Part shown: positions 23,141 to 29,900 of the stretch, piece by piece | Numbering within the stretch: the stretch's first letter is position 1 | Layout: each line of letters begins with the position of its first letter | Assembly: GCA_964408735.1 (NCBI GenBank) | Contig: CAYPAX010000055.1 | Coordinates: 1 to 29,900, forward strand | DNA length: 29,900 nt | Reading direction: 5' to 3' | Source: UBA7887 sp964408735 | GTDB taxonomy: Bacteria > Pseudomonadota > Alphaproteobacteria > UBA7887 | Translations under genes and position numbers: made by a program | The notes under the pieces: model-generated | Database searches by the model: none | The model's input: only the letters and a program-made list of their open reading frames with translations | What the model was told of the DNA's origin: nothing

Positions 23141-23332
23141 ATGCGATTTTCCGGTAACGGCCTCTATATCGAAGAATATGTCAAATGCGCCAATTGCGGG
23201 GTCTTGATCTACCAGGTCGACCTGGCCAACGCAGTCCAGGTCGCAGACGGCGGCCTTTTCTGTTCACAATGGTGCATAGATTGGGCGCAGGCCCGCGACA
23301 AAAGGCGGGGAAGCCAAACGGAGGGGCCATAG
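23141..23332 (+). CDS. 63-aa cysteine-rich (putative zinc-binding) protein coupled to hyuAB
   Basis: I do not recognise a named family. The protein has a CANC pair (Cys16, Cys19) and a CSQWC pair (Cys41, Cys45), a CxxC...CxxxC arrangement fitting one zinc or iron site, with short strands between (GVLIYQVDLANAVQVADGGLF). The end is polar (RDKRRGSQTEGP). GGAGGAAG sits 5 bases before the ATG, and the stop of subunit B is 9 bases upstream, so it is translated from the same message. Acetone carboxylases have a separate zinc-binding gamma subunit, but that is much larger; a comparable accessory role here is inference. The next gene begins 6 bases after its stop. Confidence 0.8.
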   Translation: MRFSGNGLYIEEYVKCANCGVLIYQVDLANAVQVADGGLFCSQWCIDWAQARDKRRGSQTEGP

Positions 23333-23338
23333 GATCCC

Positions 23339-24418
23339 TTGACACCTAGAGCGTGTCGTGGCGCCTGCGTCGTCCTGCTCTGCCTGTTGATCGGCGCCTG
23401 CAGTCAGCGAGCGGGCGAGGCCCAGCGCCTTCTCAACGACATTTCCGCCGGGCCGGGGGCGAGCGAACTCAAGCGCCTCACACCCGCGCCCGAGCGCCGT
23501 ACCCTGCCCCAAGGCGATCTCTACCTGCCGGGCCAGGGCGCGGTGGCGGCGTTGGTGCTGGTGCCGGGACTGGCGCGCACGGGCAAGGACGACCCGCGGC
23601 TCGTCGCCTTCGCCGATAGCCTGGCGCGGGTGCGCTTCGCGGTACTGGTGCCCGATATCGCCAGCCTGAAAGCGCTGCAAGTCCGCCCCTCCCAGATCGA
23701 CGAGATCGCCGATGCGGTGGCCTGGCTGTCGCAGTCTTACGGCGAGGTCGGGCTGGTCGCCATCAGCTATGCCGCCGGCCCGGCCCTGCTTGCTGCGCTG
23801 CGCCAGCCGGTACGTTTCGTGCTGAGCATCGGCGGCTATCACGACATCACGAAGATGGTCACCTTCCTGACCACCGGCGATTACCGCCTCGACGGCCGCT
23901 GGCGCCATGCCAAGCCCAACGCCTACGGCAAATGGGTCTTCGTCATAAGCAATGCCGGGCGCCTCAGCTCGGCGCGGGAGGCCGCTCACCTCGCCGCCAT
24001 CGCCGAAGCCCGCCTCGACGATCGGGCTCCGCCCGAAGGGCCTCTGGGTGCGGAAGGGCGCGCGGTGATGGCTTTGGTTAACAACGAGGATCGCTCGCGA
24101 GTGCAGAAGCTCATTGCCGGCCTGCCCGAGGCCATCCGCGCCGACATGGCAGCACTCGACCCAGCGGGCTCCGATCTCGAGTCCTTGCGCGCCCGCCTGT
24201 TGCTGGTGCATGGCACGGACGATGCCGTTGTGCCCTATTCGGAGAGCCTCGACCTCGCCCGCCGCCTCGGCCCCGCGCGCGCATCGCTGACGGTGGTCGA
24301 CGGCCTCTGGCACGTCGACCCGGACTTCTCCCTGGCCGACCGCCTCGCCCTCTGGGACATGGCGATCGAGCTGCTGGAGCTGCGCGACGCTAGCCGTCCT
24401 GGAGATATTCCGCGTTGA
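23339..24418 (+). CDS. lipoprotein alpha/beta hydrolase
   Basis: 359 aa. The N-terminus is a lipoprotein signal, VVLLCLLIGAC with lipobox LIGAC and acylated Cys21. The body is an alpha/beta hydrolase: LVLVPGLARTGKDDPR (oxyanion region), VGLVAISYAAG with Ser143 as likely nucleophile in an unusual AxSxA context, LLLVHGTDDAVVPYSE with the acid Asp, and VDGLWHVDPD with the His. The start is TTG 23339 after AGGATCCC; no later ATG would keep the signal peptide. It begins 6 bases after the small cysteine protein but its GC-rich codons differ from the hyu genes, so membership of that operon by function is doubtful. Its end overlaps the convergent dehydrogenase gene by 29 bases. Confidence 0.85.
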   Translation: MTPRACRGACVVLLCLLIGACSQRAGEAQRLLNDISAGPGASELKRLTPAPERRTLPQGDLYLPGQGAVAALVLVPGLARTGKDDPRLVAFADSLARVRFAVLVPDIASLKALQVRPSQIDEIADAVAWLSQSYGEVGLVAISYAAGPALLAALRQPVRFVLSIGGYHDITKMVTFLTTGDYRLDGRWRHAKPNAYGKWVFVISNAGRLSSAREAAHLAAIAEARLDDRAPPEGPLGAEGRAVMALVNNEDRSRVQKLIAGLPEAIRADMAALDPAGSDLESLRARLLLVHGTDDAVVPYSESLDLARRLGPARASLTVVDGLWHVDPDFSLADRLALWDMAIELLELRDASRPGDIPR

Positions 24419-25409
24419 CGCAGTTCTTGAGCTTGCCGCTGCTGAGGTACTCGTAGCAGGTCATGACGGCCTTCTCGCGCAGCTCGCGTAAGCTGGTCGG
24501 GCTGTAGAAGGCGGCGTGGGGCGAGGCCAGGAAGCGGCCTTCGATCCACTCTTCACGCGCCCGCCAGGCCTGCATCAGGGGATGGTCGGCTGGAGCCGGC
24601 TCCTCGGGGAAGACATCGAGGCCGAGGCCGCCGATGGCACCCGACTTGAGGCCCGCATAGGCCGCGTCGAGGTCGATGATGGTGCCGCGGGCGGTGTTCA
24701 CCAGGATCAGACCGGGCTTCATGGCGGCCACGGCCTCGGCATTAATGAGCTTTTCGGTCTCCTCGGTCGCCGGCGTGTGGATCGAGGCGAAATCGACCGC
24801 GCCCAGCAACTCGGCAAGGCTTTCGGCGCGCGTGAAGCCGAGCGCGATCTCCTGGCCGTAGGGCACGTAGGGATCGTAGAACATCACCTCCATGCCGAAA
24901 CCGCGGGCGCGCTGGGCACAGGCGGTGCCGATGCGGCCCAAACCGATGATGCCCATGGTCTTGTCGCGCATGCGCACCTGCAAGGGCGACAGGCGATAGT
25001 CCCAACCATTCTCGGGATCGTCGCGGAAGGCCTCGCTATAGCGCGCCACGCCACGGGTGAAGGCGAGCAGCAGCGCCATGGCGTGGTCGGCGACCTCGGC
25101 CGTGCCGTAGTCGGGCACGTTGCAGACACGCACACCGCGCCGGCCCGCCAGCGCCACGTCGATCAGGTCGTAGCCAACACCGAGCCGGCAGATGACCTTG
25201 AGTTTCGAGGCCTTGTCGAACACCGCCTCGTCGATCGGCATGCCGATGCCGGTGACCATGCCGTCGGCGCTCGCCCACACCGCGTCGTCGACCTCGCTCG
25301 AGGCGCGGCCGCCATGAACCTCGAAATGGACGTCCGGCAGCATCTCGCGCTCGACCGCGTTGTCGTCGGTCGAGAGCACGTCGGGATAGAGAATCGTTAG
25401 ATCGCTCAT
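24390..25409 (-). CDS. D-isomer-specific 2-hydroxyacid dehydrogenase (CtBP/PGDH-like)
   Basis: 339 aa. The NAD-binding loop GLGRIG is at 156-161 with Asp179 ending the next strand (NAD preference). The catalytic residues are Arg241 in VNTARGT, Glu270 in DVFPEEP and His298 in LASPHAAFYS. The closest branch by feel is the C-terminal-binding-protein-like dehydrogenases (VICRLGVGYDLIDV, PDYGTAEVADHAMALLLAFTRG). It oxidises or reduces a 2-hydroxy/2-oxo acid pair. It is 14 bases downstream of a sugar-acid dehydratase gene, so the natural substrate is probably a sugar-derived 2-oxo acid; this is inference. The start is ATG 25407-25409. The 3' end overlaps the lipoprotein hydrolase gene by 29 bases. 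Confidence 0.92.
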   Translation of the reverse strand: MSDLTILYPDVLSTDDNAVEREMLPDVHFEVHGGRASSEVDDAVWASADGMVTGIGMPIDEAVFDKASKLKVICRLGVGYDLIDVALAGRRGVRVCNVPDYGTAEVADHAMALLLAFTRGVARYSEAFRDDPENGWDYRLSPLQVRMRDKTMGIIGLGRIGTACAQRARGFGMEVMFYDPYVPYGQEIALGFTRAESLAELLGAVDFASIHTPATEETEKLINAEAVAAMKPGLILVNTARGTIIDLDAAYAGLKSGAIGGLGLDVFPEEPAPADHPLMQAWRAREEWIEGRFLASPHAAFYSPTSLRELREKAVMTCYEYLSSGKLKNCVNAEYLQDG

Positions 25410-25423
25410 GATATGGCGCCCGC

Positions 25424-27148
25424 TTAGTGCGATTGCCGCGGCACGGCGGAGCCGCTGGAGCCGCGCAGGAAGTCGAAATCGACGCCTTCGTCAGCTTGCA
25501 GCACATGATCCACATAGAGCTTGGCATAGCCGCGGTCGGCCGGCGGTGTCGGTGCCGTCCAGGCGGCGCGGCGGGCGGCCAGCTCCTCGTCGGAAACATC
25601 GAGATGCAGGCGTCGGCCCTCGACATCGAGCTCGATCATGTCGCCGTCCTTGACCAGGCCGAGCGGCCCGCCGATGGCGGATTCGGGCGCCACGTGCAGC
25701 ACAATGGTGCCAAAGCAAGTGCCGCTCATGCGCGCATCAGAGATGCGCACCATGTCCTCGATGCCCTTTTCCAGCACGCGCTTGGGCAGGGGCAGATTGC
25801 CGAGCTCGGGCATGCCCGGATAGCCGCGCGGGCCGGCATTCTTGAGCACCATGACGCAGGTCTCGTCGATGTCGGTCTCGGGCAGGTCGAGGCGCGCATT
25901 GAGGTCGTCGATATCCTCGAAGACCACGGCCCGACCCTTGTGCTGCATCAGCTCGGGCGTCGCCGCCGATTGCTTGAGCACGGCGCCGTCGGGGCAGAGA
26001 TTGCCGCGCAGGATCGCCGTGCCCGACTCGTCGCTGATCGGCTTGCTGCGTGTCTTGATGACATCCTCGTTGTAATTGGTGGCCTTGCGCACGTTCTCGG
26101 CCACGCTGTTGCCAGTCATGGTCAGGGCATCCTCGTGCAGGATCGAGCCCAATTCCTTCATCACCACCGGCAGACCGCCAGCGTAGTAGAAGTCTTCCAT
26201 AAGGTACTCGCCCGACGGCTGGAGATTGACCAGGAAGGGCACGTCGCGGATCAGCTCGTCGAAATCGTCGAGCCGCAGCTGCACGCCGAGGCGCCCGGCA
26301 ATGGCCAGCAGATGCACGATGGCGTTGGTCGAGCCTCCGATCGCCGCATTGACGCGGATGGCGTTCTCGAAAGCGTCGCGGGTGAGGATCTTCGAGATAC
26401 GCAAGTCCTCGGCGACCATCTCCACGGCCCGGCCACCGGCATATTCGGCCAGCGCATAGCGTCGCGAGTCAACGGCCGGAATGGCGGCACCGCCCGGAGG
26501 CTGCAGACCCAGTGCTTCGGAAATGCTGGCCATGGTCGAAGCCGTGCCCATGGTCATGCAATGCCCGGCCGAGCGGCTGAGACAGGCCTCGGCGTCCATG
26601 TAGTCCTCGATCGACATGCGCCCGGCACGCAAATCGTCGGTAAAGCGCCAGACATCCGTTCCCGAGCCGATATCCTTGCCCTGGAACTTGCCGTTCAGCA
26701 TCGGCCCGCCTGTGACCACGATAGTCGGCAGGTCGACACTGGAGGCGCCCATGATCTGAGCCGGCGTGGTCTTGTCGCAGCCGCATAGCAGCACCACCGC
26801 ATCGAAGGGGTTGGCGCGCAGGCTCTCCTCGACATCCATCGACATGAGATTGCGGAAAAGCATGGTGGTCGGCCGCATGACCGGCTCGCCGAGCGACATG
26901 GTGGGGAATTCGAGCGGGAAGCCGCCGGCTTTCCAGACGCCGCGCTTGACCGCTTCCGCCACCTTGCCGAGATGGGCGTTGCAGGGGGTCACCTCGGAAG
27001 CCGAGTTGGCGATGCCGATGACCGGCCTGCCCTCGAAGTTCTCCGCCGCGAAGCCCTGGTTCTTCATCCACGAGCGATGGATGAACCCATGCATGTCGCG
27101 CCCGCCGAACCAACCTTCCGAGCGTAGTTTCTTGCCATTGCCTGCCAT
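25424..27148 (-). CDS. IlvD/Edd-family sugar-acid dehydratase, L-arabinonate dehydratase-like
   Basis: 574 aa. Iron-sulfur ligands are Cys56 (TPCNAH), Cys124 (CGCDKTTPAQ) and Cys197 (SAGHCMTMGTAS), close in position to the three cysteines of the characterised L-arabinonate dehydratase. The tail VDHVLQADEGVDFDFLRG...VP and the internal SRSAGHC and GGLPVVMKELG also resemble that sugar-acid subgroup more than IlvD of branched-chain synthesis (from memory). The reaction is dehydration of an aldonic acid to a 2-keto-3-deoxy acid; the exact sugar is open. The start is ATG 27146-27148 after GGGAGCAGG; an in-frame TTG at 27172 is less likely. It is the first gene of a two-gene - strand unit with the 2-hydroxyacid dehydrogenase. 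Confidence 0.92.
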   Translation of the reverse strand: MAGNGKKLRSEGWFGGRDMHGFIHRSWMKNQGFAAENFEGRPVIGIANSASEVTPCNAHLGKVAEAVKRGVWKAGGFPLEFPTMSLGEPVMRPTTMLFRNLMSMDVEESLRANPFDAVVLLCGCDKTTPAQIMGASSVDLPTIVVTGGPMLNGKFQGKDIGSGTDVWRFTDDLRAGRMSIEDYMDAEACLSRSAGHCMTMGTASTMASISEALGLQPPGGAAIPAVDSRRYALAEYAGGRAVEMVAEDLRISKILTRDAFENAIRVNAAIGGSTNAIVHLLAIAGRLGVQLRLDDFDELIRDVPFLVNLQPSGEYLMEDFYYAGGLPVVMKELGSILHEDALTMTGNSVAENVRKATNYNEDVIKTRSKPISDESGTAILRGNLCPDGAVLKQSAATPELMQHKGRAVVFEDIDDLNARLDLPETDIDETCVMVLKNAGPRGYPGMPELGNLPLPKRVLEKGIEDMVRISDARMSGTCFGTIVLHVAPESAIGGPLGLVKDGDMIELDVEGRRLHLDVSDEELAARRAAWTAPTPPADRGYAKLYVDHVLQADEGVDFDFLRGSSGSAVPRQSH

Positions 27149-27200
27149 GACCGCCTGCTCCCAAATCGTCAAATATTGCTGTGCGTGGACTCTGACGCCT

Positions 27201-27229
27201 GTAATAGACGCGCCGGCAGCGTGCGTAAA
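27201..27229 (-). promoter_or_regulatory. candidate sigma-70 promoter for the dehydratase operon
   Basis: On the - strand TTTACG (27229-27224) and TATTAC (27206-27201), both 4/6 to consensus, separated by exactly 17 bases, giving a leader of about 45 bases before the dehydratase ATG. It lies between the end of the methyltransferase gene and the dehydratase start. Confidence 0.4.
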
Positions 27230-27241
27230 GCTCGCGGTGGC

Positions 27242-27994
27242 TTAACCCGTCTTGTCGATCACCAGGAGTGCGCGAAGCGCCATCGCGCGCATCAGCACTT
27301 TCGGCAAGCGCGACTCCAGGGCGACGGCAAAGCGGACGGCGGGCCAGGGCAGGCCCCAACCACGGAATCCACCGGTCGAAATGAACGACGGGCCGCCGAA
27401 CGGCTCCACTGCGGAGACCTCGAGGTCGGGGGCGAAGCCGGCCATGGCTTCGACCTGATCGACCAGCACCGCCTTGGGGATCACCGCATTGCCCGTCATC
27501 GGATCCTTGCCGGCAGGCGCCGCCCAGTTCCAGGGATCGGGCACGGCCTCGCAATTCTCATGGTGCAGGTAGCGGTAGACCAGGTGCCCAAGCGGACTGG
27601 TCCAGGGCTCGACCAGCACCATGCGCCCGCCCGGCCGCAGAACGCGCGAGGCCTCGGCCATGATCGCACCAGGCCGGGCCAAGTGGTGCAGAGTATCGAC
27701 GGCGACGATATTGGCCATACTGCCATCGGCGAAGGGCAAGGCGTGGGCATCGCAGACCACATTCGTCTCGGGTCCCGCGGTAATGTCGCTCGACACCAGG
27801 CCGGGCAGCCGCGGTTTCTCGGCAGCGAATATGCCCGGGCCTGTGCCGATCTCGAGCGTGCGCCCGGGCCGCAAGGCATGGCGCAGGCGGGCATAGATCT
27901 CCTGCCGGTAATAGCCACGCAGCCCCGCCTTTGCAGCCCAGGCCTGCCAGTGTTCCGCGATCCAGTCGTGACTTTCCGGCAAGGGGCAGCTCAC
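27242..27994 (-). CDS. class I SAM-dependent methyltransferase
   Basis: 250 aa from a GTG start at 27994; a TTG at 28030 is the alternative, and the frame is open further upstream but without family character. The SAM-binding loop is RTLEIGTGPGIF (about 45-56), the acidic strand end SSD, then VCDAHALPFADGSMANIVAVDTLHHLARP (motifs of the UbiE/methyltransf_11 group) and SRVLRPGGRMVLVEPW. The likely role is methylation of a small molecule or lipid-linked intermediate; the substrate is unknown. It is divergent from the LPG-synthase-like membrane protein (101 bases between starts), which with gmhA hints at envelope metabolism. Confidence 0.85.
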   Translation of the reverse strand: MSCPLPESHDWIAEHWQAWAAKAGLRGYYRQEIYARLRHALRPGRTLEIGTGPGIFAAEKPRLPGLVSSDITAGPETNVVCDAHALPFADGSMANIVAVDTLHHLARPGAIMAEASRVLRPGGRMVLVEPWTSPLGHLVYRYLHHENCEAVPDPWNWAAPAGKDPMTGNAVIPKAVLVDQVEAMAGFAPDLEVSAVEPFGGPSFISTGGFRGWGLPWPAVRFAVALESRLPKVLMRAMALRALLVIDKTG

Positions 27995-28095
27995 ATGCGA
28001 AAATTCGAGACCATGGCGGGGAAATGGCAACAGCCTTGCCAGGACCGCCGCGCGCCTGCACCTTTGTAGCCTTGGACGGCAATCGAGGATAGAGC

Positions 28096-29124
28096 GTGCA
28101 GGACGATCCGGAAGATATTGACAGCGACGACGTGAACGCCACCCGCGCCTCAATGCGGCGCATCGCCATGCGCGTCTTCGTCGCCGCGCTTGCCGCGTTG
28201 CTGCTGTATCTGGCGTTTCGCGGCGTCGACTGGTCGGAGCTCGGTGCGCTGCTGAGCGGCGCCCGCGCCGAACTGGTGCTGCTGGCCTGGTTGATCATGC
28301 TTTCGGCAACCGCCGTCCGCGCCTTCCGCTGGCGCCTGTTGCTGGGGGAAACGGCCCAGCCCCCCTACCTGACGATGTTCTGGGCCACCATGGCGGGTTA
28401 TGTCGGCAACGCCTACCTGCCGGCACGCGCAGGCGACGTGTTGCGCTCGATTCTGCTCGGCCGGCATCTGGGAATTGCCCGCAGCTTCGTCTTCGGCACC
28501 ACGATCACCGAGCGCGTGCTCGACACTATTGTCGTCGTAGCGCTTGCCGGCGGGGTCATCGCCTGGATTCCGGAGACGCCGGGCTGGCTTGCCTCAGCCG
28601 CAGGCGGCCTGTCGCTGGGCGCTGCCGCAGCCATGATCGTCCTGCTCGCGGCGCCGCGCCTGGCCGGATGGATCGAGCGAATGTCGGCACGCCTGCCCGT
28701 GCGCGAGAGCATTCGCGCCGCCCTGGTGCACATCTGGCATGAGTTCTTCACCGGATCGCGTGCCATCCAGAACCACGGCACGGCGACCGCTTTCGGCCTG
28801 CTGAGCCTCGCGATATGGGCCATGGACACGACATCGATCCTGGTCATCGCCGGCGCACTCGGGCTCAGCGCTATGACCCCTGAGCTCGCCCTGCTGCTCG
28901 TCGTGGCCCTGGCGCTCTCGAGTGTGGCGCCATCGACTCCGGGCTATGTCGGGGTGTTCCAGTTCGTCGCCGTCAGCGTGCTCGGGCCCTTCGCCATCGC
29001 CCAAAGCGAGGCCCTTGCCCTGGTGCTCTTGTTTCAGGGCGTCATCTATCTGGTGGTCACACCCTTCGGCCTGATCGGCCTGGCCATGCTGGGCGGGCTT
29101 GGCGCCGCGCGCGCCAACGGTTAG
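28096..29124 (+). CDS. lysylphosphatidylglycerol synthase TM-region/UPF0104 family membrane protein
   Basis: 342 aa with about eight hydrophobic spans. It matches the flippase-like TM part of LPG synthases (PF03706): LYLAFRGVDWSELGALL, RAFRWRLLLG, GYVGNAYLPARAGDVLRSILLGR, TTITERVLDTIVVV, and LALSSVAPSTPGYVGVFQF. Only the membrane part is present, without the aminoacyl transferase domain, as in many proteins thought to move lipids or glycolipids. The start is GTG 28096 with GAGGA upstream; an acidic N-terminal tail (DDPEDIDSDD) precedes the first helix. The gmhA gene begins 9 bases after its stop. Confidence 0.9.
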   Translation: MQDDPEDIDSDDVNATRASMRRIAMRVFVAALAALLLYLAFRGVDWSELGALLSGARAELVLLAWLIMLSATAVRAFRWRLLLGETAQPPYLTMFWATMAGYVGNAYLPARAGDVLRSILLGRHLGIARSFVFGTTITERVLDTIVVVALAGGVIAWIPETPGWLASAAGGLSLGAAAAMIVLLAAPRLAGWIERMSARLPVRESIRAALVHIWHEFFTGSRAIQNHGTATAFGLLSLAIWAMDTTSILVIAGALGLSAMTPELALLLVVALALSSVAPSTPGYVGVFQFVAVSVLGPFAIAQSEALALVLLFQGVIYLVVTPFGLIGLAMLGGLGAARANG

Positions 29125-29133
29125 GAAGAGCGC

Positions 29134-29715
29134 ATGACCTTCAATGACTATCTCGCGGACGGGCTCCGCCTCATCGAGGAGACCCGCAGCGCCGGGCTGG
29201 ACGAGCCGATTGCGCTGGCCATCGATCGCATAACCGCTGCGCTGGCGGCACGCCATGCGCTGCTGTTATGCGGCAATGGCGGCTCGGCGGCGGATGCCAT
29301 GCACATAGCCGGCGAACTGGTGGGACGCTTCCGCCGCGAGCGCGCCGGGCTGAAGGCCATCGCGCTCGGTACCGACACCGCCGTGACCACGGCCTGGGGC
29401 AACGACTACGCCTTCGAAGACGCCTTCGCCCGCCAGGTCGAAGCGCTGGGCGAGACCGGCGGCGTGGTCTGGGGCATCAGCACCAGCGGCAGCTCGGAAA
29501 ATATCGTCCGCGCGCTGGCCAAAGGCCGCAAGCTGGGCATGACCGGAATCGCGCTCACCGGTGCCGGTGGCGGCCGTGTCGGCGAAGCCGCGGATATCGT
29601 CATCGCCGTACCGTCCCGCGATACTGCTCACATCCAGGAAATGCACACCTTCATCTACCACCATATCTGCGAACAGGTGGAAAAGAGCATGGTGATTGAA
29701 AGCAACAACTTGTAA
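29134..29715 (+). CDS. gmhA: phosphoheptose isomerase (sedoheptulose 7-phosphate isomerase)
   Basis: 193-aa SIS-domain enzyme turning sedoheptulose 7-phosphate into glycero-manno-heptose 7-phosphate, the first step of heptose supply for LPS core or other glycans. Phosphate-binding LLLCGNGGSAADAMHIAGELVGRF and STSGSSENI are present; zinc ligands His57, Glu61, Gln168 and His176 keep the spacing of the E. coli enzyme. The start is ATG 29134 after AGGAAGAG. It is probably co-transcribed with the membrane protein ahead of it. Later heptose genes would be expected beyond the window, but are not visible. Confidence 0.95.
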   Translation: MTFNDYLADGLRLIEETRSAGLDEPIALAIDRITAALAARHALLLCGNGGSAADAMHIAGELVGRFRRERAGLKAIALGTDTAVTTAWGNDYAFEDAFARQVEALGETGGVVWGISTSGSSENIVRALAKGRKLGMTGIALTGAGGGRVGEAADIVIAVPSRDTAHIQEMHTFIYHHICEQVEKSMVIESNNL

Positions 29716-29900
29716 GCGAATTAATCGGCAGGCAGAGCCGGCGATGGGAAGCGAAAAGCGTCGCAAGCAGTTGTAAATTATTCAAGATTCAGTCACATTT
29801 GAAGTATCCGACCTACGGTCGCTGCAGTGTGGCGCTTTCTGCGATCTTAGCAGCCCGTTGACGAAGTCTGCTCTGGACGCGTGTCGCTGTGTCTGATTCT
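29716..29900. other. non-coding, AT-richer end of the window
   Basis: No open frame of note. Bases 29,775-29,810 are the most AT-rich stretch nearby (TTGTAAATTATTCAAGATTC). At 29848-29868 the stretch TAGCAGCCCGTTGACGAAGT resembles, from memory, terminal repeats of some insertion sequences (IS1182-like), but the element body would lie outside the window. Confidence 0.5.

Noticed and set aside
25427..26788. 453-codon + strand open frame opposite the dehydratase gene
   Set aside because: Mirror of the dehydratase codons; no domain and no ribosome binding site.
1..29900. CRISPR arrays, prophage, toxin-antitoxin or integrase modules
   Set aside because: No spaced direct repeats, no phage structural or recombinase genes and no recognisable toxin pair were seen on either strand.

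Overview
The window is ordinary-looking, high-GC (by eye mostly 62-70%), very compact chromosomal DNA from an alphaproteobacterium. A Rhodospirillales-like or related environmental lineage is my inference, from the gene repertoire (lipB, a DUF1272 protein, a MECR-like reductase, HyuA/HyuB-family genes, a CyaC-like cyclase with TPRs, an alphaproteobacterial peptide-type ABC operon), Shine-Dalgarno starts and frequent GTG/TTG starts. No phage, CRISPR array, integrase or plasmid gene is visible. Twenty-eight complete protein genes, one tRNA and one possible gene remnant at the left edge can be supported. No gene-free stretch exceeds 300 bases.

Layout. 1-4.6 kb: end of an unknown + gene; a small acidic-tailed protein and a Nit-type amidase on the - strand; a translationally coupled + trio (DUF898 membrane protein, M48 protease, acylphosphatase); a - pair (lipB, DUF1272 zinc-ribbon-like protein). 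4.6-7.3 kb: tRNA-Leu(GAG), mgtE magnesium transporter, leucine-dehydrogenase-type amino acid dehydrogenase. 7.4-10.0 kb: a secreted GlcG/HbpS-like protein (-) and a membrane class III nucleotide cyclase with TolB-like and TPR regions (+). 10.0-17.5 kb: one long - strand transcription unit holding an 84-aa unknown protein, a DsbA-fold/2-hydroxychromene-2-carboxylate isomerase-like protein, a peptide-type binding protein, two ATPases, two permeases and a MECR-like reductase, joined by 4-base overlaps or short gaps. 17.5-19.2 kb: an FkbM-like protein (+) converging on a Bem46/ABHD-type hydrolase (-). 19.4-24.4 kb: a + run with visibly lower GC in its first three genes, coding for HyuA- and HyuB-family subunits, a 63-aa cysteine-rich protein and a lipoprotein hydrolase. 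24.4-27.2 kb: a - pair, sugar-acid dehydratase (arabinonate dehydratase-like) and 2-hydroxyacid dehydrogenase. 27.2-29.7 kb: a SAM methyltransferase (-) divergent from an LPG-synthase-type flippase-like membrane protein and gmhA (+), suggesting the edge of an envelope or LPS region. The last 185 bases are non-coding, less GC-rich, and may touch an insertion-sequence end.

How the genes fit together. The strongest functional units are the ABC import operon with its two redox or isomerase-fold enzymes, the HyuA/HyuB/cysteine-protein set, and the dehydratase/dehydrogenase pair; each implies a catabolic route whose substrate cannot be read from sequence alone. I did not find a clearly unprecedented system. 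The best candidates for something undescribed are the 63-aa cysteine protein coupled to HyuAB, the 84-aa leader protein of the ABC operon, and the operonic link of that transporter to a MECR-like reductase and an HCCA-isomerase-like protein.
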